A stretch of 64,000 nt of DNA, from the NCBI RefSeq assembly GCF_025263265.1, contig NZ_CP079869.1, positions 3,782,001 to 3,846,000 on the forward strand. The letters are read 5' to 3'. The stretch's first letter is position 1. Each line of letters begins with the position of its first letter. The notes under the pieces are model-generated. The model saw nothing but the letters and a program-made list of their open reading frames with translations, did not search any database and was not told the DNA's origin. The position numbers and the translations under genes were made by a program. This stretch comes from Mycobacterium sp. SMC-4. GTDB lineage: Bacteria > Actinomycetota > Actinomycetes > Mycobacteriales > Mycobacteriaceae. Below are positions 34,448 through 42,114 of this stretch, piece by piece.

Positions 34448-34610
34448 CGCGGTCCTCGGCTCTTCGCGCAAGCGCTCACCGCGGTCCTCGGCTCTTCGCG
34501 CAAGCGCTCACCGCGGTCCTCGGCTCTTCGCGCAAGCGCTCATCGCGGTCCTCGGCTCTTCGCGCAAGCGCTCATCGCGGTCCTCGGCTCTTCGCGCAAG
34601 CGCTCATCGC
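34442..34610 (-). repeat. Five tandem 32-bp repeats forming chained 11-codon mini-ORFs
   Basis: The unit (minus strand GATGAGCGCTTGCGCGAAGA then GCCGAGGACCGC) occurs at 34570-34601, 34538-34569, 34506-34537, 34474-34505 and 34442-34473, plus nine bases of a sixth. Copies are identical except ATG (two starts plus the first) against GTG. Each carries a start, codes for M/V-S-A-C-A-K-S-R-G-P-R, and its TGA overlaps the next start. Mini-ORFs: 34572-34607, 34540-34575, 34508-34543, 34476-34511 and 34444-34479. The first overlaps the LLM stop (ATGA) and the last the CoA transferase start (GTGA). Unit length 32 equals 12 codons minus the 4-base overlap. Confidence 0.85.
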
Positions 34611-35560
34611 ACCACCTTCGCGAGCTCCCCGATCACCTCGCGCGTCCGGTACTTCGATGCCACCAGCTCGTCACGCGTCTCACCGATCGGCAGCAGGCGC
34701 ACCGACAGGTCGGTCACGCCCGCATCGGCGAACTGCTGGAACCGACGAAGGATCGACTCTTCGTCGCCGGCGGCACACAGATCTCCGACGTTGCGCGCGT
34801 CACCGCGGTCGAGCAGCTTCTGGTAGTTCGGCGACGTCTCGGCCTCGGCCAGGATCCGATTGGCTCGCTCTTTTGCCGCGTCGATCTCGGAGTTGGCGCA
34901 CAAGCACACCGGGATCCCCGCCACGATGCGGGGCGCGGGTCGGCCCGCCGCTGCCGCCGCCTGAGTGATCTTCGGTGCGATGTGCTGGCCGATCGCCTTC
35001 TCGTCGGCCATCCACAGCACGGTTCCGTCGGCGCGCTCACCGGCGATCTGCAGCATCACCGGTCCGAGCGCCGCGACGAGCACCGGAAGCGGTTGTTCGG
35101 CACCCAGAACCGTCGGGTTGTGCACAGTGAACGTGTTGTTCTCGACGTCGACGTCACCCGGTCCGCGGAGAGCGGCGTTGAGCACCTCGAGGTAGTCGCG
35201 GGTATAGGCCGCCGGCTTGTCGTAGGGCAAGCCGAGCATGTCGCGCACGATCCAGTGGTGCGACGGGCCGACCCCGAGTGCGAGCCGGCCGGCAGCCATC
35301 GCGTGCACCGAAAGCGCCTGGCGTGCAAGCGCGATCGGATGCTGGGCTTGCAACGGCACCACGGCGGTGCCCAGCTCGATACGCGAAGTGTGTGCAGCCA
35401 TCAGCGCCACCATGGTCAGGCAGTCGAAGTCGTTGGGCACCTGCGGCATCCACGCGGTGTCCAACCCCGCAGATTCCGCCCACTCGATGTCGGCGATCAG
35501 CTTGGCGACCTTGCGAGCCATGTCACCGCGCTCGGCCCCGATCATCACGCCTAATCTCAT
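34604..35560 (-). CDS. LLM-class F420-dependent oxidoreductase
   Basis: 318 residues. MRLGVMIGAERGD, WAESAGLDTAWMPQVP near residue 28, LGTAVVPLQAQHPIALARQA near 80, LGVGPSHHWIV near 114 and PVLVAALGPVMLQIAGE near 157 match F420-dependent luciferase-like oxidoreductases common in mycobacteria. Expected to move a hydride between F420 and a pathway intermediate, such as an enone or an enoyl-CoA. ATG 35560 has GGAGGAGG upstream. It lies 82 bases after the B12-subunit gene and is tied to the downstream CoA transferase by the tandem mini-ORFs. Confidence 0.85.
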   Translation of the reverse strand: MRLGVMIGAERGDMARKVAKLIADIEWAESAGLDTAWMPQVPNDFDCLTMVALMAAHTSRIELGTAVVPLQAQHPIALARQALSVHAMAAGRLALGVGPSHHWIVRDMLGLPYDKPAAYTRDYLEVLNAALRGPGDVDVENNTFTVHNPTVLGAEQPLPVLVAALGPVMLQIAGERADGTVLWMADEKAIGQHIAPKITQAAAAAGRPAPRIVAGIPVCLCANSEIDAAKERANRILAEAETSPNYQKLLDRGDARNVGDLCAAGDEESILRRFQQFADAGVTDLSVRLLPIGETRDELVASKYRTREVIGELAKVVR

Positions 35561-35642
35561 CGCCCTGCCTCCTCCGAGAGTGCGGTCAGATCGCGTTGAA
35601 GGCCCCGATGGCGCTCTGAGCGCTCTCTCGCCGAACCCGTTG

Positions 35643-36065
35643 TCACGACTGGTCCACCTTCTCCGTCAGCGCCCGCACCTCACGCACCAGATCCTCCAAC
35701 GAGGTGCCGGTCGGAAACACCGCTGCCGCACCGGCATCGAGCAACCTCTGCACGTCCCCCTGAGGGATGGTGCCGCCCACCACGACGGCGATGTCCCCGG
35801 CGTCGGCGGCGCGCAGTGCATCCACGGTTCGCGTGGTCAGCGCGATGTGTGCCCCGGACAGGATCGACAGACCCACCAGTGCCACGTCCTCCTGCAGCGC
35901 GATCGAGACGATGTCCTCGATGCGCTGCCGGATGCCGGTGTAAATGACCTCGAAGCCGGCGTCACGCAGCGTGCGCGCGACGATCTTGGCCCCGCGGTCA
36001 TGACCGTCGAGCCCCGGCTTGGCGACAAGGACCCGAACCGGGCGATCCAGAGTGGATTCCGCCAT
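35643..36065 (-). CDS. Acyl-CoA mutase small subunit, cobalamin-binding
   Basis: 140 residues from ATG at 36065. It is a stand-alone B12-binding domain: the DxHxxG motif supplying the lower His ligand is D20-G-H22-D-R-G25, followed by GLSILSGAH near residue 78 and VVGGTIPQGD near 103. The gene starts two bases after the mutase large-subunit stop. Together they make a split acyl-CoA mutase like isobutyryl-, ethylmalonyl-type or archaeal methylmalonyl-CoA mutases, as opposed to the fused housekeeping MutB. Confidence 0.95.
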   Translation of the reverse strand: MAESTLDRPVRVLVAKPGLDGHDRGAKIVARTLRDAGFEVIYTGIRQRIEDIVSIALQEDVALVGLSILSGAHIALTTRTVDALRAADAGDIAVVVGGTIPQGDVQRLLDAGAAAVFPTGTSLEDLVREVRALTEKVDQS

Positions 36066-36067
36066 GA

Positions 36068-37657
36068 CTAGAACACCACCGGCTGGGCGAATTCGCCCCA
36101 TACCGACTTCAGTGTCGAAACCATCTCTCCCACCGTGCAATAGGCGTTGGCACAATCGATCAGGTTGTGCATCAGGTTGGCGTCGCCCTCGGCCGCTCGC
36201 GCCAGCGCCGCGAGGCTCTCCTTGACCGCGACACCGTCGCGGTCGGCCTTGACCTTAGCCAGCCGCTTGAGCTGTGTGTCGCGACCCTGCGCGTCGAGCT
36301 CGTAGGTGGCCAGGTCCGGCGGCGGCTCGTCGACGACGAACTTGTTCACGCCCACGACGGGCCGGACCCCGGACTCTACCTCCTGATGGATCTTGTACGC
36401 CTCGTCGGCGATCAAACCCTGCAGGTACCCGTCCTCGATGCACCGCACCATGCCACCGTGGGTTTCGAGATCGTGCATGATCTCGATGATCTTCTCTTCG
36501 GTGGCGTCGGTCAGCGCCTCGACGAAGTAGGAACCGCCGAGCGGATCGGCCACCTTCGTGACGCCGGTCTCGTAGGCCAGAATCTGCTGGGTGCGCAGGG
36601 CCAGCGTCGCCGACTCCTCCGACGGCAGCGCGAACGGTTCGTCCCAGGCGGCGGTGAACATCGACTGCACCCCGCCCAGTACTGCGGCCATGGCCTCGTA
36701 AGCGACTCGCACCAGGTTGTTCTGCGCCTGCGGCGCGTACAGCGATGCCCCACCGGCGACACAGCCGAACCGGAACATCGACGCCTTGTCCGTGGTGGCG
36801 CCGTAGCGCTCCCGCACGATCGTCGCCCACCGGCGCCGGCCCGCGCGATACTTGGCGATCTCCTCGAAGAAATCTCCGTGGGTGTAGAAGAAGAACGAGA
36901 TCTGCGCAGCGAACTTGTCGATGGTCATCCGACCGCGCTCGACGACAGTGTCGCAGTAGGTCACGCCGTCGGCCAGGGTGAACGCCATCTCCTGCACCGC
37001 GTTTGCGCCGGCGTCGCGGAAGTGCGCCCCGGCCACCGAGATCGCGTTGAACCGCGGCACCTCGGCCGCGCAGAACTCGATCGTGTCGGCGATCAGCCGC
37101 AGCGACGGCTCCGGCGGCCAGATCCAGGTGCCGCGCGACGCATACTCCTTGAGGATGTCGTTCTGAATGGTGCCGGTGAGCTTCTCCCGCGGCACCCCCT
37201 TCTTTTCCGCAGCGGCGACGTAGAACGCCAGCAGGATCGCGGCAGTACCGTTGATCGTGAAGCTGGTACTGATCGCATCCAGCGGGATGCCGTCGAAGAG
37301 GATCTCCGCATCGGCGAGCGTGTCGACCGCTACGCCGACCCGTCCGACCTCCTCGCCGTACTCGGGATCGTCGGAGTCATAGCCGCACTGGGTCGGCAGA
37401 TCCAGCGCTACTGACAGACCGGTGCCACCCTGATCGAGCAGGTAGCGGTAGCGGCGATTGGACTCTTCAGCGGTCCCGAACCCCGAATATTGCCGAAATG
37501 TCCAGGTCTTGCCCCGGTACCCGGAGGCGAAATTACCGCGGGTGAAGGGGTAGGCCCCCGGCGCAGGCGGGTCTGCGGACCGATCCTCGGGTCCGTACAC
37601 AGGCGCCAGCGGAATCCCGGAGGGAGTCTGCACTGGCTCGTCGGCTGGTGGGGTCAT
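36068..37657 (-). CDS. Adenosylcobalamin-dependent acyl-CoA mutase, large subunit
   Basis: 529 residues from ATG at 37657. It is the TIM-barrel catalytic chain (YRGKTWTFRQYSGFGTAEESN near 47-67, TGTIQNDILKEY near 161). Numbering differs from P. shermanii methylmalonyl-CoA mutase by exactly 32: Y57, R175 and H212 match Tyr89, Arg207 and His244. Tyr89 and Arg207 bind the substrate carboxylate and are Phe and Gln in isobutyryl-CoA mutase, so a carboxylated acyl-CoA is expected. But the residue at Tyr243 is Ala (A211), which may enlarge the pocket. Shares a 171-base divergent promoter with an SDR gene. MeaB at 26354 is the probable chaperone. Confidence 0.9.
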   Translation of the reverse strand: MTPPADEPVQTPSGIPLAPVYGPEDRSADPPAPGAYPFTRGNFASGYRGKTWTFRQYSGFGTAEESNRRYRYLLDQGGTGLSVALDLPTQCGYDSDDPEYGEEVGRVGVAVDTLADAEILFDGIPLDAISTSFTINGTAAILLAFYVAAAEKKGVPREKLTGTIQNDILKEYASRGTWIWPPEPSLRLIADTIEFCAAEVPRFNAISVAGAHFRDAGANAVQEMAFTLADGVTYCDTVVERGRMTIDKFAAQISFFFYTHGDFFEEIAKYRAGRRRWATIVRERYGATTDKASMFRFGCVAGGASLYAPQAQNNLVRVAYEAMAAVLGGVQSMFTAAWDEPFALPSEESATLALRTQQILAYETGVTKVADPLGGSYFVEALTDATEEKIIEIMHDLETHGGMVRCIEDGYLQGLIADEAYKIHQEVESGVRPVVGVNKFVVDEPPPDLATYELDAQGRDTQLKRLAKVKADRDGVAVKESLAALARAAEGDANLMHNLIDCANAYCTVGEMVSTLKSVWGEFAQPVVF

Positions 37658-37683
37658 CGGTGGATAACGTACTTGCAAAAAAT

Positions 37684-37698
37684 GAGAATGCCAATACC
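37684..37698. promoter_or_regulatory. Degenerate dyad GAGAAT-GCC-AATACC upstream of the mutase gene
   Basis: One half-site is perfect and the other weak. It lies 27 bases before the mutase start. Read on the minus strand the intact half (ATTCTC) is proximal to the gene. Confidence 0.4.
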
Positions 37699-37792
37699 GT
37701 CTGAGGCAAAGGTGCACGCTGAAGTGGGTGCACGATCCCCAACGGCGCTGGCGAAGCCCCGGCAGACAGTGATTATGGGATTCGCCTAAAAT

Positions 37793-37807
37793 GAGAACGA
37801 CACTATC
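37793..37807. promoter_or_regulatory. Degenerate dyad GAGAAC-GAC-ACTATC upstream of an SDR gene
   Basis: Located 22 bases before the SDR start at 37829, on the other side of the intergenic region from the 37684 copy. Five of six and four of six bases match the two half-sites. Confidence 0.4.
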
Positions 37808-37828
37808 TGGTGCCGTATGAGGAGGCTC

Positions 37829-38692
37829 ATGTCCAGCTTGCCGAGCGCGACCACGTTCGCCAACCGCACCATGATCGTGTCCGGCGGTAGCCGCGGCATC
37901 GGTTTGGCGATCGCGCTGGGCGCCGCCCGTCGCGGAGCCAACGTGGTACTGCTGGCCAAAACGGCCGAACCCCACCCGAAACTGCCCGGCACCGTCTTCA
38001 CCGCGGTCACCGAGGTCGAAGCCGCCGGCGGCAAGGGGGTTGCCGTGGTCGGCGACGTCCGTAAAGAAGACGATGTCGCGCGCGCCGTGCAGGCCGCGGT
38101 CGAGCACTTCGGCGGTGTCGACATCGTCGTCAACAATGCCAGCGCGATCGCCACCGAACCGACCGAAACGCTGCCGGTCAAAAAGTTCGACCTCATGATG
38201 GACATCAATGTCCGCGGCACCTTCCTGCTCACCCAGGCAGCACTCCCGCATCTACGAGCGTCGGACAACCCGCACGTGCTCACCCTGGCGCCGCCGATGA
38301 ACATGAACCCATACTGGCTGGGTGCGCACCCGTCTTACACGCTGTCCAAGTACGGCATGACGCTGCTGTCGCTGGGCTGGGCCGAGGAGTACCGCCAGGA
38401 GCGAAACGGCGGGGGCATCGGATTCAGCTGCCTGTGGCCCGAGACCTACATCGCCACCTCGGCGGTGACCAACCTCGCCGCCGGGTCCGACCTGGCCAAG
38501 GCCTCGCGCAGCCCGCAGATCATGGGAGACGCGGCGGCGGTGATCCTGTCCCGGCCCGCCGCCGCGGTCACCGGCAGGTGTTACATCGATTCCGAGGTCC
38601 TCGCCGAAGCGGGCGTCACCGATCTGTCCCGCTACGGCGGCGGGGACGATCCGATCCGTGACATCTTCGTCGATGCCAAGGTAAGCGCATGA
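37829..38692 (+). CDS. SDR, hydroxysteroid dehydrogenase-like protein 2 (HSDL2) type
   Basis: 287 residues from ATG at 37829; GAGGAGG lies only three bases before it, and an ATG at 37817 is the alternative. SGGSRGIGLAIALGAARRGA near residue 18 and LLAKTAEPHPKLPGT near 45 are the HSDL2 signature. NNASAI replaces NNAG, the catalytic segment is SYTLSKYGM (Tyr-x3-Lys) and the WPETYIATSAV loop follows. HSDL2-type proteins are linked to fatty-acid and steroid metabolism, often in beta-oxidation clusters. The stop overlaps the next ligase gene by four bases. Confidence 0.85.
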   Translation: MSSLPSATTFANRTMIVSGGSRGIGLAIALGAARRGANVVLLAKTAEPHPKLPGTVFTAVTEVEAAGGKGVAVVGDVRKEDDVARAVQAAVEHFGGVDIVVNNASAIATEPTETLPVKKFDLMMDINVRGTFLLTQAALPHLRASDNPHVLTLAPPMNMNPYWLGAHPSYTLSKYGMTLLSLGWAEEYRQERNGGGIGFSCLWPETYIATSAVTNLAAGSDLAKASRSPQIMGDAAAVILSRPAAAVTGRCYIDSEVLAEAGVTDLSRYGGGDDPIRDIFVDAKVSA

Positions 38693-40197
38693 GCATCTCC
38701 CTACTGCTGGAGATGGCCAGCTCCAGCGACCCCGACCGCACCGCGGTGGTCGACGACGACCTGCGCCTGACCACCGACGAACTCAGCGCGCTCGCCGATG
38801 GCGGCGCCGGCGTGATCGCCGCCTCGGGCGCACAGCACGTGGCCTACGTCGGCACCGGTGGCGCCATGCTGCCGCTGCTGTTGTTCGCCTCGGCGCGGGC
38901 CGCCGTGCCGGTCACACCGCTGAACTACCGCCTTTCGGCCGACGGTCTGCGCGCACTGCTCGACCGGCTGCCCGACCCACTCGTGGTGGTCGACGACGAG
39001 TATCGCGAGGCGGTCGGCGACGGTTACCGGACGATGTCGTCGGAGGCCTACCTCAGTGCCGCCCGCACCGCCGAGCCGGTCGTCGAGTTCGCCGACCCCG
39101 ACTCCGTGGCGGTGGTGCTGTTCACCTCGGGCACCACTTCCAAGCCCAAAGCTGTTGAGCTGACCCACAACAACCTCACCAGCTACATCACCGGCACGGT
39201 TGAGTTCGCGTCGGCCGAACCCGACGACGCGGCGCTGATCTGCGTTCCGCCGTATCACATCGCCGGTGTCGGCGCTGCCTTGTCCAACCCGTACGCCGGA
39301 CGAAAAATGGTGTACCTGAGGCATTTCGATGCCGAGCGTTGGGTCCAGTTGGTCCGTGCCGAGCACGTCACGTCGGCGACGGTGGTGCCGACCATGCTCG
39401 ACCGGATCGTCAGTGTCCTGGAGGCTCAGGGCACAACGCTGCCAACGCTGCGCACGCTGGCCTACGGCGGGTCGAAGGTGCCACTTCCCCTGGTCCGCAA
39501 GGCGCTCTCGCTGCTACCCCAGGTCGGGTTCGTCAATGCCTACGGGCTGACCGAAACCAGCTCGACGATCGCCGTACTCACCCCTGACGACCACCGCGCC
39601 GCTCTGGCCGCCACCGACGACGCTGCCGGCCGCCGGCTGGGATCGGTCGGTCAGCCGGTCCCCGGCATCGAGGTCCAGATCCGCGCCGAGGACGGCACCG
39701 TGCTGGGTCCCGACGAGCCCGGCGAATTGTTCGTCCGTGGCGACCAGGTGTCGGGTAGGTACACCGACATCGGCTCGGTCCTCGACGGTCAGGGGTGGTT
39801 TCCCACCAAGGATGTCGCCTACCTCGACGCTGAGGGCTACCTGTTCATCGGGGGACGCTCTGATGACACCATCATCCGCGGCGGTGAGAACATCGCTCCT
39901 GCCGAAATCGAGGACGTCCTGGTCGAGCACCCGCACGTCCGTGATTGCGCGGTGGTCGGAGCCGACGACCCCCAGTGGGGCCAGATCATCGTCGCGGTGG
40001 TGGTGCCGCAGCCCGACGAACAGCCTGACATCGAGGACCTGCGCGCACATGTGCGCGCACAGCTGCGGGGATCCCGCACCCCCGATCGGGTGGTGTTCCG
40101 TGCGGAATTGCCCACCAACGCGACCGGCAAGGTGCTGCGCCGCGAACTCGTTGCCGAACTGAATCAGGACCGGTCGTCGGCCCAGCCGGCGACATAA
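38689..40197 (+). CDS. AMP-forming acyl-CoA ligase
   Basis: 502 residues, ATGA overlap with the SDR. LFTSGTTSKPKAVELTH near residue 145 (note Ser-Lys in the usual TG-KPKG block), YGLTETSST near 285, FPTKDVAYLDAEGYLFIGGR near 364 and the acylation Lys in NATGKVLRREL near 487. It activates a carboxylic acid to its CoA ester. Length and position among ring-degradation genes recall FadD3, the ligase for the steroid C/D-ring acid HIP, but the sequence alone does not show that specificity. C-terminal residues are coded by a stretch containing a 14-base direct repeat with the following spacer (40178-40191 and 40205-40218). Confidence 0.9.
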   Translation: MSISLLLEMASSSDPDRTAVVDDDLRLTTDELSALADGGAGVIAASGAQHVAYVGTGGAMLPLLLFASARAAVPVTPLNYRLSADGLRALLDRLPDPLVVVDDEYREAVGDGYRTMSSEAYLSAARTAEPVVEFADPDSVAVVLFTSGTTSKPKAVELTHNNLTSYITGTVEFASAEPDDAALICVPPYHIAGVGAALSNPYAGRKMVYLRHFDAERWVQLVRAEHVTSATVVPTMLDRIVSVLEAQGTTLPTLRTLAYGGSKVPLPLVRKALSLLPQVGFVNAYGLTETSSTIAVLTPDDHRAALAATDDAAGRRLGSVGQPVPGIEVQIRAEDGTVLGPDEPGELFVRGDQVSGRYTDIGSVLDGQGWFPTKDVAYLDAEGYLFIGGRSDDTIIRGGENIAPAEIEDVLVEHPHVRDCAVVGADDPQWGQIIVAVVVPQPDEQPDIEDLRAHVRAQLRGSRTPDRVVFRAELPTNATGKVLRRELVAELNQDRSSAQPAT

Positions 40198-40237
40198 CGA
40201 TCGCCGGCCCAGCCGGCGCGACACAAGGAGCCCCTGC

Positions 40238-40540
40238 ATGATCAAGAACGGCACCCGCCTGCAGTCCCAGGTCTGTGACACCCAGGTCATCGTGGTTCGT
40301 AGCGCCGAGAGCCTCGACGACCTGCGGGCCGGCGGCGCACCGATGGTCCCCGTCGGCAGCGACGTCGACTCAAGTCTGTCGCTGGAGGATTCGCTGTCCG
40401 AGGGCAACCTGATGGGCAAGCGGTACGTCGACGACAACGGCGCCGAGGTGCTCGTCACCAAGGCCGGCAAAGGCACATTGAGTGTCGGGGCGACGCCGTT
40501 GGCGCTCAAGGAAGCCAAGCCGCTTCCGGCCAGTGACTGA
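40238..40540 (+). CDS. Conserved small hypothetical protein
   Basis: 100 residues, MIKNGTRLQSQVCDTQVIVV at the start, no membrane segment or signal peptide. AAGGAG seven bases before ATG 40238 makes it a credible gene. Codon use is like its neighbours. Features: one Cys at position 13, a run rich in Asp/Ser (SDVDSSLSLEDSLSEG) in the middle, and a Lys/Gly-rich C-terminal beta-like part (VLVTKAGKGTLSVGATPL). It follows the ligase gene by 40 bases and is probably in that operon. I recall similar small proteins in actinobacterial catabolic clusters but know no function; a carrier or chaperone role would be a guess. Confidence 0.7.
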   Translation: MIKNGTRLQSQVCDTQVIVVRSAESLDDLRAGGAPMVPVGSDVDSSLSLEDSLSEGNLMGKRYVDDNGAEVLVTKAGKGTLSVGATPLALKEAKPLPASD

Positions 40541-40604
40541 CGACGCTGCAAATCCGGCCCGGCAGTCGTAGGTCGGACGCCCCCCGGCTGATACCTTCGG
40601 CCCG

Positions 40605-42077
40605 GTGAGGCCGCCACGCCTGTTGCTCCGCTACACCGCGGGCCTGACCTCGGCGTGGCTGTTCACCCTCGGCGAAGTGGTGGCGATCGTCATGTCGCTG
40701 GCTGGGCGCAGCGTCGTCACGACCGGCAATGCCGTCGCGCTCGCCGTGATCGCGACAGTCGGCACCGGCACGGTGGCCATCGGCGCTATCGCGATTCTGA
40801 GCCCCTCGCTTCGCTGGCTGGATGCCGGGCGTGAGCCCACCGCCTCCGAGGTGCGGACCGCGGCCAAGACCATGCGCCGTCAGGCCTCGATCACCGTCGC
40901 CCCATGGGTGCTCACCGCGGCGATCATTGTGCCGCTGAACCTCGACGCCCCCGTCGACGCATTTGTGGTGCTCACCTCGGCGACCCTGTTCGGGGCCATC
41001 GCCACCGTCTGTACCGGGTTTCTGTTCACCCTGCGCGCCATCCGCCCGTTGCTGGCCGCGGTACCCACCGACGAGGTACAGCCGGTCGCGCCCGGCGTAC
41101 GGGCGCGACTGGTCCTCATGTGGGTGGTGTGCACAGGCCTTCCCGGCACCGCGATCGCGGTGCTGCTGGTGTTGCGTGCCAACAACTGGCTGCTCGACCC
41201 CGCCACACCGATCGAGCTCGCGGTCTTCGTGTTGGCTTTGGTCGCAGTGGTCCTGGGGTTTCGCGCCATCATGCTGGTATCGATGTCGATCTCCGACCCA
41301 GTGGGCGAGGTGGTCGATGCGATGGCCGACGTCGAGAAGGGGAATTTCGACCGGGCCATCGAGGTCTACGAGTGGTCTGAGATCGGGCGTCTGCAAAGTG
41401 GGTTCAATCGCATGGTCGCGGGTCTGCGGGAACGCAACCGACTGCGTGACCTTTTCGGACGTCATGTCGGCGAGGAGGTCGTCCGGCGGGCTGTCGAGCA
41501 GAATGAGTCCCTGTCCGGTGACGAACGTGACGTGGCTGTCCTGTTCATCGATCTGGTCGGCTCCACTCGTCTGGCGGTCGACCGCGAGCCTCATGAGGTA
41601 GCCGACATCCTCAACGACTTCTTTCGCATTGTGGTGGCCGCGGTCGACGACCGCGACGGTCTCATCAACAAGTTCCAGGGTGATGCCGCGCTGGCGGTGT
41701 TCGGCGCACCGCTTCGTATCGACGATCCGGTGACCTCCGCTATGGCGACGGCCCGCGCCCTGGCCACCGAGTTGCGCACGCTTCCGGTCGACTTCGGCAT
41801 CGGGGTGTCAGCGGGCGCGGTCTTCGCCGGCAATATCGGAGCCGAGAACCGCTACGAGTACACCGTGATCGGCGACGCCGTCAACGAAGCCGCCCGTCTG
41901 GCCGACTACGCCAAGGAGTTCGACGAACGCGTCCTGTGCGCGGGGGCCGCATTCTCGCGCACGCCGCCCGATGAGGGTCGGCATTGGGCGCCTCGAGGCG
42001 AGACCACCCTGCGCGGCAGGACCGAGACGACAGCCGTCTACTCTCCGACCGTCGACGCACAATCACCGGCGCGGTGA
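40605..42077 (+). CDS. Membrane-anchored class III adenylate cyclase
   Basis: 490 residues. The N-terminal part holds about six hydrophobic segments (to residue 225), then a HAMP-like linker (SDPVGEVVDAMADVEKGNF) and a class III cyclase domain (from about 300). Catalytic residues: metal Asp D316 in FIDLVGSTR and D360 in KFQGDAA, substrate-specifying K356 and D424, and transition-state N427 and R431 in GDAVNEAARL. This layout equals the Rv1318c-Rv1320c/Rv3645 group of mycobacterial cyclases, which make cAMP; Rv3645 is linked to fatty-acid metabolism. GTG start at 40605 is the best available; no strong ribosome site. Confidence 0.9.
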   Translation: MRPPRLLLRYTAGLTSAWLFTLGEVVAIVMSLAGRSVVTTGNAVALAVIATVGTGTVAIGAIAILSPSLRWLDAGREPTASEVRTAAKTMRRQASITVAPWVLTAAIIVPLNLDAPVDAFVVLTSATLFGAIATVCTGFLFTLRAIRPLLAAVPTDEVQPVAPGVRARLVLMWVVCTGLPGTAIAVLLVLRANNWLLDPATPIELAVFVLALVAVVLGFRAIMLVSMSISDPVGEVVDAMADVEKGNFDRAIEVYEWSEIGRLQSGFNRMVAGLRERNRLRDLFGRHVGEEVVRRAVEQNESLSGDERDVAVLFIDLVGSTRLAVDREPHEVADILNDFFRIVVAAVDDRDGLINKFQGDAALAVFGAPLRIDDPVTSAMATARALATELRTLPVDFGIGVSAGAVFAGNIGAENRYEYTVIGDAVNEAARLADYAKEFDERVLCAGAAFSRTPPDEGRHWAPRGETTLRGRTETTAVYSPTVDAQSPAR

Positions 42078-42114
42078 CCCGTTCGGCGCCTGCGTGACCG
42101 CGCAACCCGCACGG

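Noticed and set aside
34442..34610. CRISPR array
   Set aside because: The 32-base repeats are head to tail without spacers and there are no cas genes; each unit is an overlapping start/stop cassette.
33731..35554. Plus-strand frame of 607 codons running through the tandem repeat
   Set aside because: The repeat unit gives repeated Ser-Arg-Lys-rich text in this frame, but both flanks are antisense to a CoA transferase and an oxidoreductase; no ribosome site.
2120..37807. KstR or KstR2 regulon sites
   Set aside because: The known KstR half-site (AGAAC/GTTCT) and KstR2 half-site (CAAG/CTTG) do not fit; the shared motif here is ATTCTC with a 3-base centre.
40178..40218. 14-base direct repeat CGGCCCAGCCGGCG as a mobile-element duplication
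   Set aside because: Only two short GC-rich copies 27 bases apart with nothing between them; more likely slippage in low-complexity DNA.
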